A stretch of 64,000 bases of DNA from Mariniphaga sp964559175 (lineage in GTDB: Bacteria; Bacteroidota; Bacteroidia; Bacteroidales; Prolixibacteraceae), in assembly GCA_964559175.1 (NCBI GenBank), contig CAZLGT010000012.1, positions 23,425-87,424 on the forward strand, in the 5' to 3' direction. Numbering within the stretch: the first letter of the stretch is position 1; every line of letters starts with the position of its first letter. Positions 42,969-52,249 of this stretch are shown here, in pieces. The notes beneath the pieces were generated by a model. That model did no database searches and was not told the origin of the DNA. It was given only the letters and a program-made list of their open reading frames with translations. Made by a program: the position numbers and the translations under genes.

Positions 42969-45104
42969 CTACAAATTCTCCATAAAATACCTGCTCACCT
43001 TTTCCATCAGGTGCAGGCGGTCTTTTCCCCTTACATTATGCGGGTGGGAAGGGTACACAAAAAAATCGACCTGTTTTCCCTGCAAAACACATTCGCGCAA
43101 AAACTGCATGCTGTGCTGCATCACCACCACATCGTCCTGCACGCCGTGAATCAGCATCAACTTGCCTTCAAGATTTGATACATGGTTCAGCATGTTGGTT
43201 TCGCGGTACCCTTCCGGATTTTCCTGCGGACGGTCCATGTAGCGTTCGCCATACATTACCTCGTACATGCTCCAGTCAACCACCGGACCGCCGGCCACTC
43301 CGGCTTTAAAAACCCCGGGGTGACGCAGCATCATGTTCAGCGTCATAAAACCGCCGTAGCTCCAGCCATGCACCCCAATGCGCTCGGTATCAACATACGG
43401 AAGCGATTTCAGGTAATCAATGCCCTTCATCTGGTCTTCGGTTTCCAAAACACCCAGTTGGCGGTGAACAGCCGTTTCAAAGTCGCGACCCCGGTTGTTA
43501 GTACCCCGGTTGTCCATGGTAAAGGCGATGTATCCCTGGGAAGCCATGTAATACTGCCACCACCTGGCGCTGTTGTGCCAGCTTTTGTCCACCAGTTGTG
43601 AGTGCGGACCGCCATACACATACACAATTACAGGATACTTTTTTGAAGGATCAAAATCAACCGGCAATATCAGTCTTCCAGCCAGTTCAGTTTTTCCGTC
43701 AGCTGACTGAATGGGAACCCGTTTGTTTTCGCCTAAAACATATTCTTTGAGCGGATTGCCGGCTGTATGAATGACCCTCCGGTTTTTGCCGTTAGCGGAA
43801 ACCAACACGGTTTGCGACGGAATCTCCGGGGCACTGAACCTGTCAATCAGCCAGTTTCCATCGGGACTAACTTCTCCGCGATGAACCCCGGCTGTTTCCG
43901 TTAACTTTTCCATTTTCCCCGATTTCACTTCAACCCGGTAAATATGCTTTTCCAGCGAACTTTCTTTGGTTGCTTCCACAAACAGGTATTTCTCTTTTTC
44001 ATCGAATCCCAGTAAATTGGTTACTTCCCATTCCCCTTTTGTTAATTGCTGAATAAGTTTGCCAGCCGTGTTGTATTTATATACATGAAACCAGCCGTCT
44101 TTACGGCTCAAAAGGTAAAACTCGTTTTCGTTCACTTTTGAAAATTGAATGGAATAAAGCGGTTCCACATATTTGTCGTGAATTTCTTCGAACAGTGTGC
44201 GTACTTTTTCTCCTGAAGTTGCATCGTAACAGTTCAGGTGCATGTGGTCCTGTCCGCGGTTCAGTTCGGCCAAATAAATGTGTTTTTCGTCGGGCGACCA
44301 GGCTAAATTGGTCAGGTAATGTTCCGGGTCGCCACCCGTTTTCAGGAATCGGGTTTCGCCTGAAGAAATAGTGTAAACGCCAACGGTAACATGCTCGCTG
44401 TTCATACCAGCCATAGGGTACTTTATGGAATTATGTTCCGCAACCCGGGTCATATAATCCACCAGCGGATAATCTGAAACCCTTGTCTCATCCTTCCGGT
44501 AAAAAGCAATGTAATTCCCTTTGGGCGAATTGAAAATGCCGTTTGTAATTCCGAATTCGCTGCGGTGAACCGTTTTACCATTCACAATGCCGTTGCCGCC
44601 ATCATCAGTTACCTGAATGGTTTTTCCATTCGAAAAAGTGACAAACAAATCATCATTTACGGTATAAGCCACAAATTTTCCCGGGTGGTTTAACACTGCA
44701 TTTTCGGCTTCGCCAGGTAGTTTAATTTCGTAAATCAGTTCTTTTTCTTCAGGACTAAAAACAAAATACCTTCCGTTATTCTGAACCATCAGCAATTTTC
44801 CTTCAATCCAGGAATAACCGGGAAAACGCCGGAAAGCAACTTCATCGCCGGCATTTACGTATGTGTTCAGTTCATCGCGGGTTGTGATTATTGTCTTTCC
44901 GCCTTTTTTGGCCGTTTCAGCCCAAAGGGTATCATTTTCAATGAAAGTAAAAACCTCATCGTTTTGCCAGGCAAGTCCTTCCATTGACTCGGGCCGCAAA
45001 TACGAGAATGCGCCGATAATGGCGTCTTCGAGGGTCATTTGTTTCTGCTGGGCAATGGTTTGAAAAGAAGCAAACAGCAGGATATAAAGTAAAACTTTCC
45101 GCAT
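42969..45104 (-). CDS. Dipeptidyl peptidase IV-type S9 peptidase
   Basis: The 711-residue exported peptidase starts with a signal peptide (VLLYILLFASFQTIAQ). An eight-bladed propeller (DPPIV_N) covers about 100-450 and the alpha/beta hydrolase domain follows. The triad is visible: Ser in HGWSYGGFMTL, Asp in LIHGVQDDVVVMQ and His in YPSHPHNVRG. It removes Xaa-Pro or Xaa-Ala dipeptides from peptides in the periplasm. It stands alone. Confidence 0.94.
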   Translation of the reverse strand: MRKVLLYILLFASFQTIAQQKQMTLEDAIIGAFSYLRPESMEGLAWQNDEVFTFIENDTLWAETAKKGGKTIITTRDELNTYVNAGDEVAFRRFPGYSWIEGKLLMVQNNGRYFVFSPEEKELIYEIKLPGEAENAVLNHPGKFVAYTVNDDLFVTFSNGKTIQVTDDGGNGIVNGKTVHRSEFGITNGIFNSPKGNYIAFYRKDETRVSDYPLVDYMTRVAEHNSIKYPMAGMNSEHVTVGVYTISSGETRFLKTGGDPEHYLTNLAWSPDEKHIYLAELNRGQDHMHLNCYDATSGEKVRTLFEEIHDKYVEPLYSIQFSKVNENEFYLLSRKDGWFHVYKYNTAGKLIQQLTKGEWEVTNLLGFDEKEKYLFVEATKESSLEKHIYRVEVKSGKMEKLTETAGVHRGEVSPDGNWLIDRFSAPEIPSQTVLVSANGKNRRVIHTAGNPLKEYVLGENKRVPIQSADGKTELAGRLILPVDFDPSKKYPVIVYVYGGPHSQLVDKSWHNSARWWQYYMASQGYIAFTMDNRGTNNRGRDFETAVHRQLGVLETEDQMKGIDYLKSLPYVDTERIGVHGWSYGGFMTLNMMLRHPGVFKAGVAGGPVVDWSMYEVMYGERYMDRPQENPEGYRETNMLNHVSNLEGKLMLIHGVQDDVVVMQHSMQFLRECVLQGKQVDFFVYPSHPHNVRGKDRLHLMEKVSRYFMENL

Positions 45105-45405
45105 GGGTTCAATTTTTTATTTTTAACGGCGAAAATAGCGAAAGCATTCAAGCTTAAAAAGAAAATTAAACAGGTCTGATGAAAAAACTGAACTGTTTTT
45201 CTTCTCTCGTCAGAAAACTCTAAATTTGTAATTAACAGGTTTATTTAACGCTGTCAAGTCCGTGGACGTTGACAGGTTATAAAAGAAGAAAACTTTTACC
45301 ACATTTTTAGACTTGTCAGTGTGCACAGCACCTGACAACGTCGAAAAATGAATTATAAAATTAACTCGACATTAAACTGCTGAATTACATTTTAACCATA
45401 TCAAC
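45105..45405. repeat. Gene-free region with two related hairpins
   Basis: No gene is present. CTGTCAA-GTCC...GGAC-TTGACAG folds at 45251-45275, and TTGTCAG...CTGACAA at 45313-45338. The two share the CTGTCA/TGACAG core, so they are related elements. They lie upstream of the SDR gene at 45406 and could be part of its leader or a dispersed intergenic repeat. Confidence 0.5.
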
Positions 45406-46152
45406 ATGTCCAAAAATATTATCGTAACCGGCGGCGCCCAGGGAATTGGGAAAATTATTACGCAACACCTGCTGAATGAAGGATTCAGTGTGTCTGTATT
45501 TGAAATCGACTCGGAAGCTATCGGGGAATTTAGGGAAGAAGAAACTTCGGAAAAGCTGGCTTTTTTCCCGTGCGATGTTTCCAGCGAAAACGAAGTAGCA
45601 GAAGCCATAAAACACTCGGTTGCAACCTTTGGTCGCATCGACGGGTTGGTAAACAATGCTGCCATACTAAACAACAAGCCGGTTACAGAACTTACCCTGG
45701 AAGAATGGAAACGCGTGATTGATGTAAACCTTACCGGAACCTTTCTGTGCGCCAAACATGCAGCACCCTATTTGAAAACCACAAAAGGCTCTGTCGTCAA
45801 TCTCTGTTCCACCCGCGCATTTCAATCAGAACCAAATACCGAAGCCTACTCGGCCAGTAAAGGCGGTGTTTTTGCCCTCACCCATGCGCTGGCAATCAGT
45901 CTGGGTCCGGAAATCAGGGTGAACTGCATCAGTCCGGGCTGGATTGATGTTTCAGGCATTCGGAAAAAATCGGAAGCCCACCCCTACCAGATTACCGATG
46001 CCGATAAAAGCCAGCACCCTGTCGGGCGGGTTGGAACCGGTAGCGACATTGCCCGGATGGTTTTGTTTCTGCTCAATCCCGAAAACAGCTTCATCACCGG
46101 CCAGAATTTTGTGGTAGATGGCGGAATGACAAAAAAAATGATTTATGTGTGA
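45406..46152 (+). CDS. Short-chain dehydrogenase/reductase (SDR)
   Basis: The 248-residue classical SDR has the cofactor motif IVTGGAQGIGK at 6-16, NNAA at 83-86 and the catalytic Ser135, Tyr148 and Lys152 (AYSASKGG). LNPENSFITGQNFVVDGGMT is the usual C-terminal motif. It probably oxidises or reduces a sugar or polyol with NAD(P). Substrate is unknown. It ends 5 bp before a terminator. Confidence 0.92.
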   Translation: MSKNIIVTGGAQGIGKIITQHLLNEGFSVSVFEIDSEAIGEFREEETSEKLAFFPCDVSSENEVAEAIKHSVATFGRIDGLVNNAAILNNKPVTELTLEEWKRVIDVNLTGTFLCAKHAAPYLKTTKGSVVNLCSTRAFQSEPNTEAYSASKGGVFALTHALAISLGPEIRVNCISPGWIDVSGIRKKSEAHPYQITDADKSQHPVGRVGTGSDIARMVLFLLNPENSFITGQNFVVDGGMTKKMIYV

Positions 46153-46156
46153 CCCT

Positions 46157-46191
46157 TAACCCTGACGGGGCTCAGAGCTCCGTCAGGGTTA
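46157..46191 (+). terminator. Terminator after the SDR gene, before cas6
   Basis: TAACCCTGACGG and CCGTCAGGGTTA form a perfect 12-bp stem. It separates the SDR transcript from the CRISPR-Cas locus. Confidence 0.8.
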
Positions 46192-46233
46192 ATCAACTTT
46201 TATCAAACTTGTTAATAAATTCAAAGCCAAACA

Positions 46234-46263
46234 TTTGCTTAATTTAAAATCTTTTTTATACCT
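46234..46263 (+). promoter_or_regulatory. Possible cas6 promoter
   Basis: TTTG at 46234-46237 is followed 19 bp later by TATACCTTG, one base longer than TAnnTTTG. It is an imperfect candidate about 50 bp before cas6; no better one was seen between the terminator and the gene. Confidence 0.35.
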
Positions 46264-46312
46264 TGAGCAAAATTTTTCATCCGCGCACAAATGGAGGAAT
46301 AAACAACATAAA

Positions 46313-47143
46313 ATGAGGTTCAAAATTGCCCTGCAAAACATAGGAAAGCAGCGGATGCTGCCCATAGATAATCAATATTTTCTAAGCGCCTGGATATACA
46401 GTGTTATTGCCAATGCAGACAAAGAATTTGCCCGTTTTCTGCACAATCAAGGATACGCACTCGGAAACAAACAATTCAAATTATTCTGCTACTCTCCGCT
46501 CCTCTTTGAAAAGTATCAAATATGGAAAGAGAAGGCTTTAATCGAAGTTCTCTCTAAACAGGTTGTTTTTCAGATTTCTTTTTGTCTGAACGAAGCCGCC
46601 GAAAAATTTATCATAGGGTTGTTTAATCGCCAGCAATTTTACCTGGGCGATAAATTTAACGGCATTGACTTTTTTGTCACTCAAATTGAAAGGCTCCCCG
46701 ACCTAATTCACCATAGTGGTGATTCGACTGTTATACATTCTGTCACAAACTCGCTAACAAAAAACTACCAGGCAAAATCACCGGTAGTCATCAGTTATAA
46801 AACCGAAAACGAAAAATATGCCCGGTACCTGTCGCCCGAAGAAGAAGGATACGGCGAACTGGTAAAACAACACCTTTTGCAAAAATATCAAACGATTCCG
46901 GATGCCGAACCCCTTCCTGAAAATACCGAAATCGAATTTCTACCGGGAAATAAGCCCAAATCGAAACTGATAACCATAAAACCTTATACGCCACAGCAAA
47001 GCAAAGTGCGTGGTTTTTTATACCGTTTTTCACTTACCGCCCCGGAAGAAATCCACCGCCTTATTTTTGATGCGGGGTTTGGTGAGAAAAATGCACAGGG
47101 GTTTGGATGGGTGGAAACGTGTGGTGCAGAAACTGCGGATTGA
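46313..47143 (+). CDS. cas6: Cas6 pre-crRNA endoribonuclease
   Basis: The 276-residue protein is a RAMP-fold nuclease that cuts the repeat RNA to make crRNAs. It starts MRFKIALQNIG and has PIDNQYFLSAWIYSVIANAD. The C-terminal glycine-rich loop is FDAGFGEKNAQGFGWVETCG. I chose the ATG at 46313 because family members begin near there; the open frame extends 26 codons upstream. Its last codons, GAT TGA, are themselves the first unit of the GATTGA micro-repeat array that follows. It is separated from the other cas genes by that array and two HU genes. Confidence 0.93.
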   Translation: MRFKIALQNIGKQRMLPIDNQYFLSAWIYSVIANADKEFARFLHNQGYALGNKQFKLFCYSPLLFEKYQIWKEKALIEVLSKQVVFQISFCLNEAAEKFIIGLFNRQQFYLGDKFNGIDFFVTQIERLPDLIHHSGDSTVIHSVTNSLTKNYQAKSPVVISYKTENEKYARYLSPEEEGYGELVKQHLLQKYQTIPDAEPLPENTEIEFLPGNKPKSKLITIKPYTPQQSKVRGFLYRFSLTAPEEIHRLIFDAGFGEKNAQGFGWVETCGAETAD

Positions 47144-47290
47144 TGAGAGAGGAAGGAGATTGATGGGATTGGAAGAAGATTGATGGGATTGAAAGGAGAT
47201 TGATGGGATTGAAAGGAGATTGATGGGATTGATGGGAGATTGATGGGAGATTGATGGGAGATTGATGGGAGATTGATGGGAGATTGAAAA
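47138..47290 (+). repeat. GATTGA micro-repeat array after cas6 (array A)
   Basis: About 14 copies of a 10-11 bp unit (GATTGATGGGA and variants with GGAAGAA or GAAAGGA) run in tandem, starting inside the cas6 stop codon. The later units are nearly identical, showing recent expansion. The complement of this unit recurs before cas1, the S23 gene and cas2. Confidence 0.92.
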
Positions 47291-47473
47291 AGATAAATAA
47301 AGCACAGGATAAAACAAAAACGAAAAAAAATTGCGGGAGCTAAAAGAACGAAAACTTTATGAATAAAAAATGATTATGCTTTGACATTAAAGACCTAAGA
47401 GTTGGTAAAAACAAAAAACCGAAAAGATAAACGCCCTTTGGGGGCACATGTTAAACCAAAAATTCAATGAGTT

Positions 47474-47860
47474 ATGGCAATTAAATTTAAAGTCATCGAA
47501 AAAGGCCAGCCCGGAGTTCCCGGAGGTGGCGAAAAGAAGTTCTATGCATCCGCCAACATGAGCGGAGAAATGACCCTCAACGGACTGACAAAATCCATTG
47601 AGAAAATCAGTACCGTAAGCGGCGCTGACATACGCGCCGTATTGTATGCCATGGTCGATGTGATGCAAGATGCACTGGCCAACGGACAAATTGTACGCCT
47701 GGGAGAACTGGGCAGCCTTCGCGTAAGCATTAGCAGCGAAGGAAAAGAGAAACCCGAAGAGGTAAACGCCGCTGCCATTAAGGCTGGACGCGTGGTGTTT
47801 ACCCCCGGTAAAAACATCAAATTCATGCTGAACAACCTTACCTACGAGAAGGAAAAATAG
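47474..47860 (+). CDS. HU-family DNA-binding protein (first of a pair)
   Basis: The 128-residue protein matches the Bacteroidota HU-like group with an N-terminal extension (MAIKFKVIEKGQPGVPGGGE). The HU core is IEKISTVSGADIRAVLYAMV, QDALANGQIVRLGELGSLRV and the C-terminal arm VFTPGKNIKFMLN. Such proteins bend or wrap DNA. Codon use and GC content are like ordinary chromosomal genes and unlike the AT-rich cas8b to cas3 block downstream. Its position inside a cas operon is unusual. A role like IHF in spacer integration is a hypothesis only. Confidence 0.88.
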   Translation: MAIKFKVIEKGQPGVPGGGEKKFYASANMSGEMTLNGLTKSIEKISTVSGADIRAVLYAMVDVMQDALANGQIVRLGELGSLRVSISSEGKEKPEEVNAAAIKAGRVVFTPGKNIKFMLNNLTYEKEK

Positions 47861-47869
47861 GCGCTGAAA

Positions 47870-47906
47870 TTTTGTGCCGTGAAAAAAAATTTTTCACGGC
47901 ACAAAA
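47870..47906. other. Long perfect hairpin between the two HU genes
   Basis: A 17-bp stem (TTTTGTGCCGTGAAAAA and its complement) closes a 3-nt loop 9 bp after the first HU stop. The right arm ends in A, not T, so it is not a standard terminator. It may attenuate transcription or stabilise the mRNA end. The partial copy TTTTCACAG follows at 47912-47920. Confidence 0.8.
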
Positions 47907-48016
47907 AAAAATTTTCACAGCAGAAGATTACAAACCTGTAAGCACAGGATTTTGAAACGGAAGCAGGAGAAATTAAATTCATTACAAAAAATTCCGTAAA
48001 CCTTAAAACCGGAATC

Positions 48017-48406
48017 ATGAGCATCAGCTTTAAAGCAGTGAAAAGACCCACACCTGGAATTAAAAACACAGGAAAAGGCTTATGGTACCCTACTATTTGC
48101 GACCGGGAGAAAATTGACCTTAACCGGATTTTGGACGATCTGCAAACCCGGCACAACATACATCGGGCTACCACTATTCATGTATTGAAAGCCCTGGAGT
48201 ATTATGTTGCCGAAAAGTTAAAAGATGGACACAGCATTCACCTCGATACATTCGGAATTTTGGCGCCAACACTGGAAGGCACACCGTCCGAAACCGAAAA
48301 AAAAGTAACCGCAAAGAATATCCGGAAAGTAAATATCCGTTTCCGTGCCGGGAAAACATTACGGGAAGCGTTGCAATCGGTTTCTTTCCAAAAAAGAAGG
48401 GAATAG
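48017..48406 (+). CDS. HU-family DNA-binding protein (second of a pair)
   Basis: The 129-residue protein shares the HU-like architecture: NRILDDLQTRHNIHRATTIH, ALEYYVAEKLKDGHSIHLDT, FGILAPTLEG and the arm VNIRFRAGKTLREALQ. It diverges clearly from the first copy, so the two could form a heterodimer as HU-alpha and HU-beta or IHF do. It lies 127 bp before cas8b. Confidence 0.85.
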   Translation: MSISFKAVKRPTPGIKNTGKGLWYPTICDREKIDLNRILDDLQTRHNIHRATTIHVLKALEYYVAEKLKDGHSIHLDTFGILAPTLEGTPSETEKKVTAKNIRKVNIRFRAGKTLREALQSVSFQKRRE

Positions 48407-48434
48407 ACAGTGAAATATTAAAAAAAATATGAAA

Positions 48435-48518
48435 TATGAAACAAAACATTAAAACAATGGAATACAAACGGCTGACGAGCCAACCGGAGATGCACTTGAG
48501 GAGGTAATTGAGAACTAA
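48435..48518 (+). CDS. Possible 27-residue peptide before cas8b
   Basis: An ATG at 48435 opens MKQNIKTMEYKRLTSPTGDA and then LEEVIEN before a stop at 48518, 14 bp before cas8b. The sequence is not low-complexity, but nothing confirms translation. It could be the tail of a decayed gene at the junction between the HU pair and the effector block. Confidence 0.3.
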
Positions 48519-48532
48519 AATTTAATATACTT

Positions 48533-50461
48533 ATGATACGAGAAATTATAAATTTTACAAACGACCTTATCGAAGACATTCCTGACATTATGGAATGGAA
48601 GGTACAGCCAAGTAAGGGGCTGCATGTTTTTATAGACATTGACGACAAAGGTCAATGGGTTAATCAAAATCTTCAAAAAGGGAAAGACTATGAATATTAT
48701 GATGGTAAAAATCAAGACATTTTGATGTGGAATGATTGTATACGCTACCAAAATGTTTCGGATTACATTACAATGAATAAAGTACAGAAATTTGATTCGA
48801 AACAAAAAATTCATTCTTGTTCACCTTTTGCATTAGCTTTTAATTTCAATTTTAATGATGTTGATAAAAGAGAATTAGGTATTAAAAAATGGAGAAAAGG
48901 AGAAAGACCAACAGAGGAAGAAAAAAATGTAAATGATGATTTAATTCGATCAAAAAGAATTGAAATTATTTCATCAAGACTTAAAGATTATAAAAGTAAT
49001 GCTTCAAAAATGTACTCTGAAGCAGATATTGAATTTCGCCAGATTTTAAATGGATTCTATTCTCAAATGCATAATATTTTCAAACAAGTCCAAAATATTC
49101 ATGAATTCAAAACTCTTATTGATAAAGATTATTTAAGAATATATTTAAGGACAGTACCTTATGAAAAGCAACAGTCATATTATGCGGAATATTTAAAAAG
49201 TGAAATTTTCAATGATGAAAAACTTTCATATGGCGAATTGGGAGTTGTAGGCTTTCAAACAACATTTCCAAGTAAAAAACCATTTGTTAAGCATAAAACA
49301 AGTAGCTTAATTAAGGGAATAAATCAACGCTTTTCAAAAGATGATGCTTTAGTGCTTAATAGTTTTGAGAAATTGATTAAGCGTAAATCAAAATGCCTTC
49401 CCAATCCATTACCAATTGTTGTAGATAGAAGAGAAATAAATAGAGAGATTGTTAAATTATTTAATTCTGAGAATGACCCTATACCTTATAAGGAATTATT
49501 GAAAAGACTATTTGAAAAAACAAATGAGAAATTTTTATCTGATTACTATTTGATTAATTATTCGCCTACGAAAAATGGATTGAAAATTAATGATTTTGAT
49601 TTTGTCCCTTTATTTAGGTTCTATATTGACAAAAACCATGAGATTCAAAATCTAACAAAAGCTGGTATTGTAAAGGATAAAGTATATGAGCAATTTCCCA
49701 ATGATAAAATAGAAACCATATTTGATTTTGAAAGAATTGTCGTAAGAGAAATTTTCAACAACTCATTAGTTAAAATCAAAGAAAATAAGTATTCAACTAA
49801 TTATTTTGGAGATATTGATCCTACTTATGTTTATGGTGGAAATACTATATATCAACAAATAATGAAATATCGTAAAGCATTTTATGACTTTATCTATAAG
49901 TCAAAACGAAATGCAATCAATACAATCATGTTTGATGATATGATGTATAATTCAATTTTAGCAAACATACAAAACGATGAAGTTAAAGGAAGGTTTGAAT
50001 GGAATAATACCATAAAAAAGAAACTAAATATTTGGTTCAGTTTATTTAACTTTTTTAACAACAATAAAAATGAAATTATTATGGCTTCAAAAGTAACAGA
50101 ATTAATGTCAAAAATGCGCGGTGTCGCTAAAGGAGAATCAAGTTTTGAGATTCCCGAAGATTTTGCCTTCGGTGCAGGACAAATTGTTTCTTATTTAATT
50201 GACCGGAGTGCAGCGGCAAACAAAACTTATGCAATGCTGGAACCCTATTTACAAAAGAACAAATCCAACCATTTACAGGACGCTATTGCCCAAACAATTG
50301 CAATTTATAAACACGACATTGATGTTTATAAAGGAAAATTTGAACGACTTGCATCGCAAGTACTTACAGATGATAGTAATGTGGAAATGAAACCTTTACT
50401 AAAATATTTTTTGGCAGGGTGTTTCTCTCCATGCGTCATTTATGAATCAGAAAAAAAATAA
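48533..50461 (+). CDS. cas8b: Cas8b (Csh1/TM1802-type) Cascade large subunit
   Basis: The 642-residue protein matches the TM1802/Csh1 group of type I-B large subunits: MIREIINFTNDLIEDIPDIM at the start, DYITMNKVQKFDSKQKIHSC, and a long helical C-terminal part (FFNNNKNEIIMASKVTELMS, SYLIDRSAAANKTYAMLEPY). It recognises the PAM and recruits Cas3. No zinc-finger cysteine cluster is obvious. The gene is strongly AT-rich compared with cas6, the HU genes and cas1, a sign of separate origin. It starts the cas8b-cas7-cas5-cas3-cas4 block. Confidence 0.88.
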   Translation: MIREIINFTNDLIEDIPDIMEWKVQPSKGLHVFIDIDDKGQWVNQNLQKGKDYEYYDGKNQDILMWNDCIRYQNVSDYITMNKVQKFDSKQKIHSCSPFALAFNFNFNDVDKRELGIKKWRKGERPTEEEKNVNDDLIRSKRIEIISSRLKDYKSNASKMYSEADIEFRQILNGFYSQMHNIFKQVQNIHEFKTLIDKDYLRIYLRTVPYEKQQSYYAEYLKSEIFNDEKLSYGELGVVGFQTTFPSKKPFVKHKTSSLIKGINQRFSKDDALVLNSFEKLIKRKSKCLPNPLPIVVDRREINREIVKLFNSENDPIPYKELLKRLFEKTNEKFLSDYYLINYSPTKNGLKINDFDFVPLFRFYIDKNHEIQNLTKAGIVKDKVYEQFPNDKIETIFDFERIVVREIFNNSLVKIKENKYSTNYFGDIDPTYVYGGNTIYQQIMKYRKAFYDFIYKSKRNAINTIMFDDMMYNSILANIQNDEVKGRFEWNNTIKKKLNIWFSLFNFFNNNKNEIIMASKVTELMSKMRGVAKGESSFEIPEDFAFGAGQIVSYLIDRSAAANKTYAMLEPYLQKNKSNHLQDAIAQTIAIYKHDIDVYKGKFERLASQVLTDDSNVEMKPLLKYFLAGCFSPCVIYESEKK

Positions 50462-50497
50462 AGAAATTATTAACAATAAAAAATAGGAGATTATATT

Positions 50498-51442
50498 ATG
50501 ACAGAATTTAAAAACAGAGTTTTTGGATGTGCAATAGTGAAAGCAATAAACTCAAATTACAATGCTGATTTTTCGGGACAACCTCGTACTTTACCTACTG
50601 GTGTTGTATACGCAACAGACAAAGCATATAAATACACAGTAAAGAATTATTTGAAAGATGTATATTCTGATAAAGAATACATACTTTATTTTAAGAGACT
50701 GAAAGCTGAATTTACCCCTGACGACTTAACGGATGCATATAAAAGAAAATTTAAAACAGAGGTAAAAAACGACAAAATCGGCCACATTGCTAAGAATTTG
50801 TTATCCTGTATTGATGTCCGTTTATTTGGAGCAACCTTCGCGCCTAAAGGAGATGGAATAAAAAATAAAAATGTTTCAATTCATGGACCTGTTCAAATAA
50901 ATCACGGAGTAAATATTTGGAAAGAAAATAACATATTCTCTGAGCAAATTATGTCACCTTTTAGAAATCCAGGAGAAAGTGGCTCAGAGGACAAACAAGC
51001 AACAACATTAGGCCGCCAATCCAAATTAGAAGAAGGACATTATTTGCATCATTTCTCCATTAATCCTAAAAACCTGAATGATGTGACTACATTAGCTGGA
51101 GATGAAGCCCAAAGACTTTCAATGGATGATGTTTTGAAACTTAAAGAGGCCATGAGCCGCGGCGTTACTTGGTATGACTCAGCTTCAAAAGCCGGTTCGG
51201 AAAACGAAGTGCTGGTTTGGGTTCAATTGAATGATAGTTCTAAAATCGTATTGCCGAATTTCACTTCATTGATAAAATTGGAAGACAAAAAGACTGACGG
51301 AAAATATTTATATGATTTTGCAATCCTTACAGCAGAATTAAATAAATTGAAAGGAGAGATTCAATCGATTGAAATATTCTACAATCAACAGTCTTGCAGT
51401 TTGAAGAATCTACCAGTAGGAACCACAGAAAACGACTTGTGA
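50498..51442 (+). CDS. cas7: Cas7 (Csh2-type) Cascade backbone subunit
   Basis: The 314-residue RAMP protein has the type I-B signature FKNRVFGCAIVKAINSNYNA followed by DFSGQPRTLPTGVVYATDKA, and later LLSCIDVRLFGATFAPKGD and SIHGPVQINHGVN. Multiple copies coat the crRNA spacer. It starts 36 bp after cas8b and ends 1 bp before cas5. Confidence 0.94.
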   Translation: MTEFKNRVFGCAIVKAINSNYNADFSGQPRTLPTGVVYATDKAYKYTVKNYLKDVYSDKEYILYFKRLKAEFTPDDLTDAYKRKFKTEVKNDKIGHIAKNLLSCIDVRLFGATFAPKGDGIKNKNVSIHGPVQINHGVNIWKENNIFSEQIMSPFRNPGESGSEDKQATTLGRQSKLEEGHYLHHFSINPKNLNDVTTLAGDEAQRLSMDDVLKLKEAMSRGVTWYDSASKAGSENEVLVWVQLNDSSKIVLPNFTSLIKLEDKKTDGKYLYDFAILTAELNKLKGEIQSIEIFYNQQSCSLKNLPVGTTENDL

Positions 51443-51443
51443 T

Positions 51444-52244
51444 ATGAATACAAATCAAAGATTAATATCATTTGATTTGAATGCGGAGATGGGTTTTCTG
51501 AAGAAGCCAGATATAAACGATGGCATTTATTTAACTTACAACATGCTTCACAAACCTGCATTACTTGGAATACTGGGCGCAATTGCCGGCATGAAAGGTT
51601 ATCAGGCAAATGGTGTACCTCCTGAATATTATGAAAGACTTAGACATTTAAAGGTTGGAATCAAGCCGCTTGATAGTGATAAAGGAAATTACACCAAAGA
51701 CTTAGTAAGTTATAATAATAGTACAGGATTTGCAAGTAACGAAGAAGGTGGAAATCTTATCGTTACCGAACAAATTCTGATAAAACCATCCTACAGATGT
51801 TTTCTGCTTTTGAATCTTGTCAATTCAGATGAAAAAGCTTTATATGATAATATATTATTCTATAAAGCAGAATTCTTGCCCTACATGGGCAAAAATGATT
51901 TTTCAGCCTGGTGGACAGAAGCAAAGGAATATGATTCTTTTGTAAAATTTGATTTCAGCCATGCCTATAAAATCGCATCCATATTTGCTAAAACGGATGC
52001 AGTAAGTGAGTATGTGGCTCGTTCAATGTCTATGTTTTCTGAAGAATCAAAAGAGGTTCCATTTCTTTATTTTGAAAGGCTTCCAATTGATTTGGATGGG
52101 AAAGATAAAAACGGAAAAAAACTTTTTCAGTATTCTTATGCCGATTTTGTGTATTCAAACGCTTCTTTTAAATCCGAAATGAATATGAGCAAAGCAGGTG
52201 AATTTTATCAGATTAACAAAGATTACATCATTCAATTGTTTTAA
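51444..52244 (+). CDS. cas5: Cas5 (type I-B)
   Basis: The 266-residue RAMP protein caps the crRNA 5' handle. It starts TNQRLISFDLNAEMGFLKKP, with the family segments LTYNMLHKPALLGILGAIAG and KPSYRCFLLLN. It lies 1 bp after cas7 and 5 bp before cas3, so the block is translationally coupled. Confidence 0.93.
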   Translation: MNTNQRLISFDLNAEMGFLKKPDINDGIYLTYNMLHKPALLGILGAIAGMKGYQANGVPPEYYERLRHLKVGIKPLDSDKGNYTKDLVSYNNSTGFASNEEGGNLIVTEQILIKPSYRCFLLLNLVNSDEKALYDNILFYKAEFLPYMGKNDFSAWWTEAKEYDSFVKFDFSHAYKIASIFAKTDAVSEYVARSMSMFSEESKEVPFLYFERLPIDLDGKDKNGKKLFQYSYADFVYSNASFKSEMNMSKAGEFYQINKDYIIQLF

Positions 52245-52249
52245 ACACT

